Shown here: one piece after another, positions 30,200 through 41,229 of the stretch
How the letters are laid out: the number at the start of each line of letters is the position of its first letter
Numbering within the stretch: the first letter of the stretch is position 1
Source of the DNA: CBDCUW01 sp963734865
Lineage (GTDB): Bacteria > Planctomycetota > Planctomycetia > Pirellulales > Pirellulaceae
DNA: 64,000 nt
Direction: 5' to 3'
NCBI GenBank assembly: GCA_963734865.1
Contig: CAVTIV010000019.1
Location: 1,116,001-1,180,000, forward strand
Program-made: the position numbers and the translations under genes
The notes under the pieces: model-generated
What the model was told of the DNA's origin: nothing
What the model saw: only the letters and a program-made list of their open reading frames with translations
Databases searched by the model: none

Positions 30200-33100
30200 T
30201 TGCGGTTCACGCGGCAGGTCGAGTATGATGGAGATGAAGTGGGGAGTGAGTTGTTACTCGACTCGCGTGAGGCAGTCCTCGCCGGTGGCGAGACGGGACC
30301 GTCGATCGTCGCCGGCAAACCGCGAGACAGCCTGTTGATGCGTGCGATCGAGTATCGCGACCTGGAGATGCCGCCCGATGAGAAACTTCCCGATGCCGTG
30401 ATCGACGATTTCCGTCGCTGGATCGCGTTGGGTGCCCCCGACCCGCGAGCGAAAGAGTCGCATACCGCGGAGCAACAGGTCGCCGTAGAACCGATCGATC
30501 TGTGGTCGCTAAGGCCGATTGAGAATCCGGCGCCGCCGACAATCGACTCCCATTGGCCACGCACGGACGCTGACCGGTTCGTGATCGCAGAACTGGCGCA
30601 GCAGGGACTGCGACCCAATGGTGACGCGCAGCCACACACGCTCCTACGTCGCGTCTATTTGGATCTGATCGGTCTGCCTCCGACACCCGAGGAGGTCGCC
30701 GCATTCGAGACCGATCCTTCGCAGCGTCACTTGCAGAGGATTGTCGACCGTTTGCTCGGTTCGTCGCAATTTGGTGAACGTTGGGGCAGGCATTGGTTAG
30801 ACATTGCACGCTATGGCGAATCGGCCGGCAGCAGTCGTGACGTGCTGATGTTGTACGCTTGGCGATATCGCGATTATGTCATCGATGCGCTGAATGCGGA
30901 CATTCCCTTCGATCGATTCGTCAGCGAACAGATCGCAGGCGATTTATTGTCGGCCGAAACGGAAACCGAGCGTCAGCGGTTGATGATCGCGACCGGTCTG
31001 TTGGCGATCGGCTCGAAATCGCTCAACGGTGGTAACTTGACCTATGACGTGATCGACGACCAAATCGATGTGATCAGCAAATCAGTGCTCGGTTTGACTG
31101 TCTCATGCGCTCGATGTCATGACCACAAGTTCGATCCGATACCGACCTCCGATTATTATTCACTTGCCGGAATCTTTCTCAGTACGGATACCCGCTATGG
31201 CGGAAGTACCAAGCGACCTCAAACCGCGAAGGAAAAATCGGCGGTCTAGCTGTCATTGGGGCCTGAAGCCGATTATGCACTTGGCGTGCAAGAGGCGAAG
31301 AAGATCACCGATGCCAAAGTGCTGCTGCGCGGAGAGAAAGAGCAGTTGGGAGACGTCGCGCCGCGTGGCTTCTTGACCGCCATCGACCGTTGTAGCAGTT
31401 CGACCTTTCGTGAAATGGGACCGATTGACGCGAGCGAAAGCGGTCGGCGGCATTTGGCGCAGTGGTTAGTCGATCCGGAGAATCCGTTGACGCCGCGTGT
31501 CGCCGTCAATCGCATTTGGCAACACTTGATGGGAACTGGAATTGTCCCCACAGTGGATAATTTTGGTGTCAGCGGTCTACCGCCATCGCATCCGCAATTG
31601 CTGGATTATCTAGCCCACCGTTTCGTTCATACGCACCGCTGGTCCACCAAGGCGATGATCCGCGAACTTGTGCTGTCACGAACCTATCGCTTGTCCAGCG
31701 AGATGAACGAGGATGCGTACCTGGCCGACCCCGACAACCGCTTGCGGTGGCGAATGCCCCGTCGCCGCTTGGAAGCCGAACCATTGCGCGACGCAATGCT
31801 GGCGGTCAGCGGATTGCTAAAGTCGGATCGTCCCGAAGGTTCCCTGGTGATGCAAATCGGCGAGGGCGAGGTCGGCCGGAATATCAATACAACGTTTATT
31901 TCACGCCGACAAATGCTGCACGCCGCTACCTGCGGCTTTGGTTCTTTGGCTCTGCTGGATATGCAACGCTCCGCTGCCGCGGAATCGCAACGATTGGCGG
32001 CGCCCGGTGCGGCGGCGGGTTCCTCCAACCCGCTGCGGCCGAAGCAGCCTCACCATCCGCCCACTGCCGACAGCATGATATTCCTGCACATGCGCGGTGG
32101 GCCTTCGGCGATGGAGTCGTTTGAACGCAAGCCGGAACTTGACAAGCGTGCGGAGGCGCCGAGCGAGAAAAAGGGGCGGCAACTGACGCCCTCGCATTGG
32201 GACTGGAAAAGACGCGGCGAAAGCGGATTATGGGTCTCCGATCTGTTCCCGCACACCGCCGGGCTAGCCGATGAACTGTGCATCCTTTCCGGAATGCACA
32301 CGGACATCGGCAACCACACGCCCGCAATGCTGCAACTGCACACCGGTTCGTTCACCTTCACACGCCCGTCAATGGGTGCTTGGCTGTTGTACGGTCTGGG
32401 AACCGAGAACCAGAATCTCCCAGGCTTCGTCAGCATTAGCCCACCGGTGATCAATGGCGGTTCCAAGAACTACGGATCCGCGTTCTTGCCTGCGGTTTAT
32501 CAAGGCACCGCGATTGGTGACATCAAAACGCCTGTACGAGATGCGGAAGTGGGCAATCTTGCCAACCCGATGCTGTCCCGAAAGGATCAGCGCCAACAAC
32601 TCGGCCTGCTGCAACAATTGAACGCCGAATATGCGGCGGAGTCGTCCGATGTGGATGCTGCCGATATCGAGGCTGTGATCGACTCTTACGAACTCGGATT
32701 CCGAATGCAATCCGAGTTACCCAATGTCATGGATCTGTCGGGCGAATCGCAGGAAACGCTCGATCTTTATGGCATCGGGCAGGGACAAGCCTCGGATAAT
32801 TTCGGGCGGCAATGCCTGCTTGCCCGCCGAATGGTGGAAACGGGCGTGCGTCACGTTGAACTCTGTGATGAGTTCTGGGACCAACACTCCGCGCTGGTCA
32901 AAGGGCACAACGCACGAGCCGCCGCGACCGACAAACCGATCGCCGGACTGTTAACGGACCTTCGCCGCCGCGGTTTACTTGACCGCACGCTGGTACTTTG
33001 GGGAGGCGAGTTTGGCCGCACGCCAGATACCGCCAAGAAGGATCTTGACGGACGCGACCACAATCCGAACGGATACACGATGTGGCTGGCCGGCGGTGGT

Positions 33101-33301
33101 GTTCGCCGCGGATTCCAACATGGCGCAACCGATGAATTAGGCTTCAAAGCGGTTGAGGGACGCGTTCACCTGCATGACCTGCACGCCACCGTGCTGCACC
33201 TGATGGGGCTCGATCACAAACGCCTGACCTACCGATACGCGGGCAGGGATTTTCGATTGACCGACGTTCACGGACGCGTCGTCGAAGAAATCCTCGCGTA
33301 G
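30200..33301 (+). pseudogene. DUF1549-DUF1553-DUF1501 fusion, N-truncated, with one in-frame amber stop
   Basis: One continuous reading frame broken only by TAG at 31247-31249. The first part lacks any ATG (only a TTG) and starts inside a planctomycete cytochrome-type protein: LLLDSREAVLAGGETGPSIV, then DUF1549 (LLRRVYLDLIGLPPTPEEVAAF, CARCHDHKFDPIPTSDYYSLAG with haem motif CARCH). After the amber codon comes DUF1553 (VNRIWQHLMGTGIVPTVDNFG), which stops at EGEVGRNINT. It is then fused directly to the start of a DUF1501 (formerly sulfatase-like) protein: FISRRQMLHAATCGFGSLALL through LWGGEFGRTPD. DUF1549/1553 and DUF1501 genes are normally adjacent but separate, so about 250 codons of DUF1553 appear lost by deletion. 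The TAG could have come from CAG. Confidence 0.85.
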
Positions 33302-33302
33302 T

Positions 33303-33515
33303 CTAGCGCGTTGCGGATTCGTACCAGCTGATAAATTTTTTCACCGGCACGCGTTTGATCGCCTGCCCGATTACCTTCAACGGCACGTCATCTAACTTTT
33401 TGAATCGTACGCACGGTTTTCCCATGTCGAGTTTCTTGCCCGTTTTTTTCCAGGCGTCGCGAAACCAATTCGCCTGATCCTCGTCGCTGTAGATGCACAT
33501 CAGGTAAATCGCCAT
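33303..33515 (-). CDS. Small conserved-looking protein (70 aa)
   Basis: A soluble 70-residue basic protein (MAIYLMCIYSDEDQANWFRDAWKKTGKKLDMGKPCVRFKKLDD ...), ending in IKRVPVKKFISWYESATR. It has even, protein-like composition and a compact alpha/beta pattern with one Cys. I have the impression of a widespread small family but cannot name it. The stop abuts the end of the DUF1501 fusion on the opposite strand. Confidence 0.65.
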   Translation of the reverse strand: MAIYLMCIYSDEDQANWFRDAWKKTGKKLDMGKPCVRFKKLDDVPLKVIGQAIKRVPVKKFISWYESATR

Positions 33516-33603
33516 GTGATTTTTTTGCGAAGCAAGACTTGCAAACGGAAGCGGTTGCGCCGGGTCACAGTGGTATTCATCCTCGCCATGGATGACGCAA
33601 CGA

Positions 33604-33708
33604 CTAACGACCGCCGCCCGGTTCCCACAGCATCAGACAAAGGATTGCGCCGCAGGCAAGAAATATCGCCGCGACGATCGATAGGATCATGACAATCGCG
33701 AAGTGCAT
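33604..33708 (-). CDS. Tiny membrane protein (34 aa) with strong ribosome binding site
   Basis: The ATG at 33708 follows GAGGAGGT (33713-33720 on the minus strand) with a 4-nt spacer, a near-perfect Shine-Dalgarno. The 34 residues are one hydrophobic helix: MHFAIVMILSIVAAIFLACG, then AILCLMLWEPGGGR. This predicts a single-span inner-membrane peptide with two Cys. No family is recognised. It lies upstream of, and co-oriented with, the 70-residue gene and could share its transcript. Confidence 0.6.
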   Translation of the reverse strand: MHFAIVMILSIVAAIFLACGAILCLMLWEPGGGR

Positions 33709-33950
33709 GTTGACCTCCTCTGCTAGGAAAGCTTGCGCTCAAGGACTAGGCACGTTTGGGACTTCGTGATGGCGGTAAAAACGGCAGCGAATCACGCGAT
33801 TCTGGCAATTTCCAGAGAACTGGGAACGATCGGTTTGCAGCCCCATCCGTCTGCCGCCTTGGTATAGTGGCTGATGCTGGCGTGCCTGTTGGCAAATGCG
33901 ACCAGTGAATTCCCGTTTCCCACGGCCAGTGACCCCAGGCGATCCACAGC

Positions 33951-34898
33951 ATGACAATCTCTCGACGAACGGTGTTGGCCAACATGGCTGTGATTTTAGG
34001 GGGTTCGATTGCCGGTCACCGCTGTCTGGCTGCCAGTCCGCGCGAGCGAAAATTCACGCTCGACTTGCGTTGTGGTTCGCTGGGTGTTAACGCGGATCAG
34101 CGTGAAGCCATTCGCTTGGCGGATCGTTACGGGTTCGAGTCGGTGACACCTGAGCCGAATTACCTGGCCAAGCTTTCCGGGGCGGAGCAGAACGAGCTAC
34201 TGGCAGAGATGAAAGAAAAGCAGCTCGTTTGGGGAGCGGCTGGGCTGACCGTCGATTTTCGGAAGGACGAAGCGACGTTTCGCGACGGACTTAAAAACTT
34301 GCCCCAGCTCGCCGAGGCAATGCGGCGAGCCGGCGCGACCCGCGTCGGAACCTGGTTGAGTCCCCGTCACGACGATCTGACTTACGTTGCCAATTTTCGC
34401 CAGCACGCCAGCAGGCTGCGAGAATGCGCGCGAATCCTCGCTGATCACGGCCAGCGATTTGGTTTGGAATACGTCGGTCCCAAGACGCTGTGGGCCTCAG
34501 GCCGTTATAGCTTCGTACATTCCATGGCGGAAACCAAGGACCTGATTGCAGAGATCGGCGTGGACAACATGGGATTTGTGTTGGATAGTTGGCATTGGTA
34601 CACCGCGCATGAGACCGTTGATGATTTGCGGTCATTGACCAACAAGGAGATCGTCGCCTGCGACTTGAACAATGCGCCCGCCGGGAAGGAGATTGACCAG
34701 CAAATCGACAATCAACGTGAATTACCAGCGTCGACGGGTGTGATTGACGTGGCGGCATTCTTGCGTGCACTCGTGACGATTCGGTACGACGGCCCCGTGC
34801 GCGCCGAGCCGTTCAATCGACCTTTGAATCAGATGGACAACGAGCCTGCCGTCGAGGCGACTGCCGCTGCGATGCGAAAGGCGTTCGAGCTGATCTAA
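33951..34898 (+). CDS. Sugar phosphate isomerase/epimerase-like TIM-barrel protein (exported)
   Basis: 315 residues. A Tat-like start (MTISRRTVLANMAVILGGSIAG) precedes an AP-endonuclease-family-2 type TIM barrel: LRCGSLGVNADQREAIRLADRYGFESVTPEP, GFVLDSWHWYTAHET (metal-ligand region with Asp/His), NKEIVACDLNNAPAG and YDGPVRAEPFNRPL. Such proteins are frequent in planctomycetes and act on sugars or inositols; the substrate is unknown. The 3' end overlaps the convergent large gene by 4 bp. Confidence 0.85.
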   Translation: MTISRRTVLANMAVILGGSIAGHRCLAASPRERKFTLDLRCGSLGVNADQREAIRLADRYGFESVTPEPNYLAKLSGAEQNELLAEMKEKQLVWGAAGLTVDFRKDEATFRDGLKNLPQLAEAMRRAGATRVGTWLSPRHDDLTYVANFRQHASRLRECARILADHGQRFGLEYVGPKTLWASGRYSFVHSMAETKDLIAEIGVDNMGFVLDSWHWYTAHETVDDLRSLTNKEIVACDLNNAPAGKEIDQQIDNQRELPASTGVIDVAAFLRALVTIRYDGPVRAEPFNRPLNQMDNEPAVEATAAAMRKAFELI

Positions 34899-37800
34899 AT
34901 CACGAGATCCGTCCGAGGTGTCGGCTGTTTCGTTTCGCTGAGTGTCGTTTGCGAACGCCGCAGCGGAACCAGCAGGTCGGCCCGTTTTTGCTGCACCGCA
35001 TGCTCCCTGTCCGCTCGGAATTGGCTTGCCCGGGCTTCCAAGGCGACCAGCGTATCAAACGTCTTTCCCGACATGACACGAGCCTGTTCGGGCAACAATT
35101 CGGGGTCGTAGGTTAACCCGGGATGATCTTGAGCGGCCGCGTATTTTTTGGTTCCAGGATCGCGCCGATGCAGGTCCGCTTCACGAGCACGCAATTGCTC
35201 GTCCGCGATTTTTCTCTCGATTCCTTGGGGAACCTTGTTTTTCGCTCCGCCAAAGGGGTTGTCCTCCTGTCCGCGAGAAGTCATCCGCTCCCACCAACCG
35301 GGCTGGCGTCCGAAGATACTGGTAACGATTCGGTCCGCTCGATTCAGCATGTGCGTCGAAACGGCGCGGCTTCGCTTGAAAACAGAGGTTGGAATCCACG
35401 GCGAGTCCCATGCCGATCGCGATCGCTTGGCCATGTAGCGGATATTCGAAATCAGCTCGTACAGTAGTTCCAAACTCGCCGCGTTCTCTTGCATTTGACG
35501 ATAGGTGACTCCGTAATTGAGCGAGCGTTCGGCCAGATAGTTCAGTTTCGGTGTGAGTGCCCGGACGCCCGATGGTCCCCAGGTCTTGGATCGGCGAGCG
35601 ACACCTTGCTCGTTAAAGATGTCGACCAGGATCGAGTCAACCAGCTCGTTACCAATCTCCTGGATTTCCTGGTCCGTTAACGGGCGGTCGATGTAGTTTT
35701 CGGCATAACGTGGAAACGTTCGCTCACTGACCAGGCGAATGAACCGATCCACCTTGTCCTCGAACTTCAACGCCAAAAAGATCCCATGTTTGTTCGCTTT
35801 GCTGGTAATGAAATGTTTGTCGATCGCGTCGATCTCGGCGACTTCATAAAGCACCGCCGATCCTTTGGTCGAATCGAGTGTGCGTCGGACTTCCAAGCTA
35901 CCAACTTTTCGTTTGCGGAAAAAACCCCATGAAGTGTCGGTATCCCCGGTACCGTATCGATGGACGATCAACCAGCGGTGCAAGGGGTCGGTCTTTCGCA
36001 ATTTCGCCTGCAGGTTTCGTGCGTGCTGTTCCAGCCAAACCTGTTTCGGTTGAAACAGAAACGTTCGTTTTTCAATCTCGAAATTGTGCACGGCGCCCAG
36101 CGACACGTCGGCGAAATCGCGGGCATCACCGGTGGCACCGCCAACGACCTCTTGGCTTCGCTCAATGAATTTTGTCCAGCGTTTCACTTCCCGCAAGAAT
36201 TGCCTCTGGTTTTTCAAATCGCTCGGCGACTTGTCGTCGCTGACGGGGACCAATGCGTTCTGCAGCATTGCTTCGCCGCCCGTATGTGAGTCGCCAACCA
36301 CGTAAAAGTTAATGTCATAATCGGCCGCCGCGGTCAAGAATTGTGACTTCGCCAGCTGTTCAAAGGCAACGGTCTTGCCGATCGGAGTTTCAAAGTAATT
36401 GTTGGGAATGATGATCGTCATTCCCTGCCATTGCTGAAGCAACGACTGGTCACGGTCGACCGCGCGGGCCAGGTCAAAGAATCCATAGTACGAGACGTCC
36501 CAGACGTCGAGGCTACTGCCGAAGTAGTCCGCCAGTTGCGTCCACTTCTCGATATCGTTGACCGTCGTTTTTTCGTTGGCGATCAGCAGGAAACGTGCGC
36601 CCTGCTGTCGCAGGTAACGTTCCGAGATACGAATGAAGCGTCTGCGAAAATCGACCCGACGATCGTGTTCGCTTTGATCGCTCGATCTCGGACGTTGCAG
36701 GTCCAAATCAATGCCCAGTCCAAAACCCTGGTAAGGCACGACTTCCGCCGTTTCTCTGACGCCGATTCGCGTTTCGATGATTCGCGTTTCACCCGGGGAA
36801 AGTTCTTGGATCGGCAGCTGAAACGATTTACCGAGGATGTCGTGCGGTTGGTCCAGATGATCAAAAAACACGATCTGCTGAACATCGATATCGCCCCCGA
36901 GTAATCCCAATTTGCATCTCAAGGCGCGGTACAGATATTTTTGGTCGAATGTCTCGCTGCCGGTGTTCGTGATTCCCCAAATCACACGCGTTGATTCCCC
37001 CGGTGCCAGACTGCCCAGCGCCGTGATTGCCATCAGTTCGACGGGGAATCGGACCTGGACCTGTTCACCATTGTCGAATTGGCGAAACGGGCGATGGATT
37101 CCGCTTTCCATCAGCGCTTGGGGATTGACAACATGCCTGAGCGTAAAGGGGCGTCTGCGAGGTGCATCGACGACAAAGTCGCCAATCCGGAATCGCAGTC
37201 CGTGATCGGCGAAGGTGTAAGTCTCTCCCGGCCGCAGTGACCGGTGCATCACCAGATCGACTTCGTCGGATTCCACCCAGCGATCCGATGCCAAATAGAT
37301 TCGCACGGTGTAATTCTCAGGCGTGGGCATCCCGCCAATGTTGCGAACAACGATCCGATCGATAGAGACCAGGCTATCGGGCTCCAGGATTTCGTATTCG
37401 CTGGCAATATCGAACGTGACCAATTCCAAATCGTACGGTGACGGGTAGTCCGTTCGCGTTCCGTCTCGGTGGACAACCGTGATTCGAAACTGTCCTGGTT
37501 CGCCTGGGGATCCATCGCGGGCGCGATAAGCCGAGGGGGCACCGTCGCGTCCCGGGCGGCCGTTGCTGCCACCGGGGTTGGAGTGAGAAACGGTTCGCGT
37601 TTGATGTTTCCCTTGCGAATCGGTATAGCTCTCCGTTTCGGTCCAGTGATGACTGCTTCCGCCACGACCACCTTTTCCGCCCCGCCCGCCGCGGCCAGGT
37701 TCACCGGCAAATCCGATCTCGCCGCCAGCCAGGTTGCCCTTGATCAGCATCAGCAATCCTTGATCGCACTCGCCGACCGCTAGCGATACGCTGCCGCCTG

Positions 37801-38386
37801 GGCCGCCATCGGCACCGTCGGATGGATTGCCAGCATCGCCACCGTTGCCGCCCGGGCCACCGTTGCCACCACTTGAGTATCTTGTCGCATCGCTGCCGGC
37901 CGTACCCGTACTACCAGGTTGCCCATTGCCGCCCCGCCCTCCGTTACCGCCTTTGCCGCCGACCGCATGGATGAAAACGTATCCTTCTTGGCCGATTTCC
38001 GCTTCTTGCACAACCTGCGTTGCTCGCGATGCCGACGTCTCAGCCGGAGCGGACAGCAACAACATTCCCGATTCTCGCTGGCCACGACCATACGCGAGTT
38101 GGAGCGAGACATTTCCGCCAGTTTGGCCATCGATCGCCGGTGAAGCATCGCCACCGCGTCGCCCGTTGGTGCCTGCGGTACGAGGCGGTGAGTGATAGCA
38201 TTGGCCGTCGATCCCATCTGGTCCCGGCAAACCTGCGGTGTCGATTCGGCCGAGTTGTTGCAGTTCAGCGTCGGACGCAAAGCAGCCCGCGTCGGCAACC
38301 TGTCGCCTGGGACGTTGGTGATTCAAGGGCCCGCTCAGGATCGAGAGTTTGGATTCGTACTTTTCCCGGTAGTCTAACCTGGGCAA
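34895..38386 (-). CDS. 1163-residue glycine-rich protein of unknown function
   Basis: The reading frame opens just after the upstream phosphoesterase stop, and the only plausible start is TTG at 38386; no ATG is available early. Residues about 60-260 are glycine-rich and collagen-like (GGNGGRGGNGQPGSTGTAGSD, GEPGRGGRGGKGGRGG). Residues about 310-560 look like beta-sandwich domains (TYTFADHGLRFRIGDFVVDAP, GSLAPGESTRVIWGITNTGSETFDQKY). The middle part has an alpha/beta region (RFLLIANEKTTVNDIEKWTQLADYFG), and the C-terminus is helical and charged. No signal peptide was seen. I do not recognise the whole protein. It follows the Tat phosphoesterase gene by 13 bp and may be co-expressed. Confidence 0.75.
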   Translation of the reverse strand: MPRLDYREKYESKLSILSGPLNHQRPRRQVADAGCFASDAELQQLGRIDTAGLPGPDGIDGQCYHSPPRTAGTNGRRGGDASPAIDGQTGGNVSLQLAYGRGQRESGMLLLSAPAETSASRATQVVQEAEIGQEGYVFIHAVGGKGGNGGRGGNGQPGSTGTAGSDATRYSSGGNGGPGGNGGDAGNPSDGADGGPGGSVSLAVGECDQGLLMLIKGNLAGGEIGFAGEPGRGGRGGKGGRGGSSHHWTETESYTDSQGKHQTRTVSHSNPGGSNGRPGRDGAPSAYRARDGSPGEPGQFRITVVHRDGTRTDYPSPYDLELVTFDIASEYEILEPDSLVSIDRIVVRNIGGMPTPENYTVRIYLASDRWVESDEVDLVMHRSLRPGETYTFADHGLRFRIGDFVVDAPRRRPFTLRHVVNPQALMESGIHRPFRQFDNGEQVQVRFPVELMAITALGSLAPGESTRVIWGITNTGSETFDQKYLYRALRCKLGLLGGDIDVQQIVFFDHLDQPHDILGKSFQLPIQELSPGETRIIETRIGVRETAEVVPYQGFGLGIDLDLQRPRSSDQSEHDRRVDFRRRFIRISERYLRQQGARFLLIANEKTTVNDIEKWTQLADYFGSSLDVWDVSYYGFFDLARAVDRDQSLLQQWQGMTIIIPNNYFETPIGKTVAFEQLAKSQFLTAAADYDINFYVVGDSHTGGEAMLQNALVPVSDDKSPSDLKNQRQFLREVKRWTKFIERSQEVVGGATGDARDFADVSLGAVHNFEIEKRTFLFQPKQVWLEQHARNLQAKLRKTDPLHRWLIVHRYGTGDTDTSWGFFRKRKVGSLEVRRTLDSTKGSAVLYEVAEIDAIDKHFITSKANKHGIFLALKFEDKVDRFIRLVSERTFPRYAENYIDRPLTDQEIQEIGNELVDSILVDIFNEQGVARRSKTWGPSGVRALTPKLNYLAERSLNYGVTYRQMQENAASLELLYELISNIRYMAKRSRSAWDSPWIPTSVFKRSRAVSTHMLNRADRIVTSIFGRQPGWWERMTSRGQEDNPFGGAKNKVPQGIERKIADEQLRAREADLHRRDPGTKKYAAAQDHPGLTYDPELLPEQARVMSGKTFDTLVALEARASQFRADREHAVQQKRADLLVPLRRSQTTLSETKQPTPRTDLVI

Positions 38387-38399
38387 TGCCGGTTTCGCT

Positions 38400-41143
38400 C
38401 TACAGCATCGTTAATACCTGCGATGCGCTCTGCTGTCCATCAAACGCGATCATGATCACGGTATCGCCGGAATGGACGTCCACCAATCCCGCAAGGGGCA
38501 CCGTCCCGTCAGCCAGGCTGCGAGTGCCGCGAATCGGGCGACCGTCAAGACGCAGGAAGCGGACATCGGCGTTGGGAAGCGTTCTGGTCAAAGGAAGCCG
38601 GCATGTCAACGGCCGTCCTGTTTCGGATGCGACCGTTTCCAACGCCCCGCCACCACGAGGTCGATCGGCGGGCGCATCGATCAGATTTCGCACTCGCAAC
38701 GCGATGCTCGGGTTCGCCCCGGTCGTGTCAAAACGCATCTCGAGAAAATTCCAATAGAACGGGTCTCCGGGCTGATGCTCGGAAAGGTTCGGATCCGCAT
38801 GCGTCTTGTGATATAGCGAGTGGATCTCGAGATCACGGCCGTCGATATCTTTCATCTTCGGCCCAAACCCGGGGATCACCGCACGGCCGCCGCTGCGCCC
38901 GATCGGTCCGAAGCTGCACTCGATCACTCGATGCTCCGCGTTTTTCATGATACAGCCGTTGTGGACATCGCCGTACACAGTAACGACTCCGTCACGCGAT
39001 CCGAGCAATTCTAAAACACGGTCCGCGCCTGCCTTGACCCAACCGGCGTAGTCGGCCGTCACTCGGTCACGCTGGCTAAACTTCGTCGGGTCTGCCCCGC
39101 TCTCGAACTTGCCACCGCCACCGGCCCAAATCGTATGCATCCCGTTGATGCCGGTCAGACAGATCAATCGTGACGAATCGGTGCCCAGCAATTCGGCCAA
39201 CCAAGCGAATTGTTCCTCGCCCAACAGGCTGCGGGTCGGGTCGGTCCGATCGTACAAACTCTTGAAGGCACCCCAACCTGAGTCGTCCCAGATATCTGTA
39301 TCTTGACTGCTGCGCCAAAGTCGCGAATCAAGTACGACGAAGGTAAAGTCTCCGTCGGGCATCTTCCAGGCCCGCCATTTTTTCGGATTCGCCAGCGGGT
39401 CGACTTGTTCGGCCCCCGTGGTCAAGTGATGGACGATTTGAAAATTACGTCGCATGTAACTGACATCCTGACCCAGCCCCTGCACGCGCCGAATCACCAG
39501 TTGCTCGGGACCCTTGACATCGTCCATGCCATAATCATGATCACCCGGATTGATCACGTTCCAATGTCGCATCATTTGCCAGCGACTTGTCGGACCGCAA
39601 ATCGATTGCGTCACGATCTTGTATGCGTCATCGGTGCTCGGCGGGTAGAGCACCAATTCCATGTACCAGACATCATCTTCCCAGACCATCACCTGAAAAC
39701 CGTACTCTTCCAGGTATTGGTACGCTCCTTCGGTTGGTTGGTCACGAAATTGCCAATCATCGCCACCGCCAAGAATGCGATAACCCGTGGGCTGTTTGGT
39801 CTGCAAGCCGCTGGTGATCGCGTGGCAGGAAAGTCCGCACAGCTTGTAGGGCGGTTTCAACTGCGGCAACCGACCGACATATCGTCCGCTTGACGGCACA
39901 TCACCCACCAATCCGGTGCCCGGGCCGGTCGCGTCGGATCCGACGCGGAGGTCGGCCGTCACATCAACACCGTCTTTCCATATGGTGTAATAGAGCGTGG
40001 CGGTCGCGGGATTGACCGGCAATTGTGCGTCGATCACCGACGTGTTTCGACGGAATTCGTTGCTGACAATCTTTGCCGTTCCGGCGACCGGAACGCGTTT
40101 CCAGCCCCCCTCGGGATCAGCCGAGTCGGCGATTCGTATTTCCGCGAGATCACCGTCGCTCGAAAACAGGCCGATGAACCGAACTTGCCACGATCCGTCG
40201 CTGGTCCGAGTCAACGTATCGCCCAATGGATAGCAAGCGAAACAGTCAATCGTGGCGACCTCCATCGGCTTGGCTTGCGACGCGTCAATCGTGATCGAGT
40301 TCACTTCAAAGTCGATCAGACCGCGGCCTGTGATTCCGACGAAACCCTCGGTCGCTTTGGTCGGCATCTGCTGTTTCAAGGTCGCCGTCTGTCCCTCTCG
40401 CTGCAGAGTCAATGTGACCTCAGCGGTATCGCCCTCAGGCACAACTTCCAATCGAAGCTTCACCTTGTCACCGGCCGAGAGCGCGGGGCAGCAGATCGCT
40501 TGGATCGCTTGGATCGCTTGTTTTGCGGTTTGCCGGCCGCGAGAAACTGCAAACTCGCGTCGTCCGCCCAAACAGCCTCAATGGCATGGCGAATCGTGTG
40601 ATAGCTCTCGAACAGGGATTTGGCACCGAAAGCGATGCCCATCAGACCATGACCTTCGCGGTACATCGCCCAGCCCGGATCGTCACCATCGGTCGGTTGG
40701 TCACGATCGCCACGATAGGTGAAATCGGCGACGACAGTGAATGGTCCCGATAGTCTCTGATCGCGACGGTAGATGATCCCCGACGGCAGCGACGGATCAT
40801 AATCCGTCGATAGGGTCTCGCCTTTGGACATCGCGTGAAAGGGAAACCCGGTACGCCGCGCGCGATCGCCGACGTTCTTTAGCCGACGCCGCAGCGCACC
40901 ATTTTCGATCTTCCAATATCCCGGATTCAGCGATTCCCACGGTGCCGGGTGGACCAGGGAGTCGGGGCCAGCAAAATCGATCGCAAGGGGCCCCTTGACC
41001 CCATCGGCAACGGCCAGCTCCGCCGATGAAGCGAGTGTGCCTGCAACGACAGCCAATCCGGCCGATTGCTTCAAAAAGTCTCGTCGACGAATCCCGGTGG
41101 GGACCAATTCGGATGACGCGTTGACGCGGGAATCGCTGTGCAT
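38400..41143 (-). pseudogene. Tat-exported PhoD-like phosphoesterase, frameshifted
   Basis: The N-terminal frame (41143 to about 40545) starts with a twin-arginine signal (GIRRRDFLKQSAGLAVVAGTLASSAELAVA) and a LamG-like domain. The second frame (about 40545-38400) carries the phosphoesterase part with metal-site candidates in INPGDHDYGMDDV, LTGINGMHTIWAGGG and VTVYGDVHNGCIMKN, resembling PhoD/calcineurin-like enzymes, followed by a C-terminal beta domain. The frames differ by one base. The shift lies in or beside a 9-bp tandem repeat at 40494-40520, where the frames read KRSKRSKRS versus AIQAIQAI. Reconstructed length is about 910 residues. The substrate is unknown. Confidence 0.72.
40494..40520. 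repeat. Nine-bp tandem repeat at a frameshift
   Basis: Three copies of GATCGCTTG in a row inside the phosphoesterase gene. The unit is a multiple of three, so copy-number change alone would not shift the frame; an additional 1-bp indel lies in or next to it. Confidence 0.8.
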
Positions 41144-41229
41144 GATGCGGTTCTTCGATCGATAGATTGAATGGCTAACCAGCAGTCATTCTATCGTCAA
41201 ACCGAAGCGTCGTGATTGTTCGCCGCCGT

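Noticed and set aside
33500..33742. Minus-strand 80-codon frame near the small genes
   Set aside because: A shadow in another frame of the 34-residue membrane peptide region; it lacks a ribosome site.
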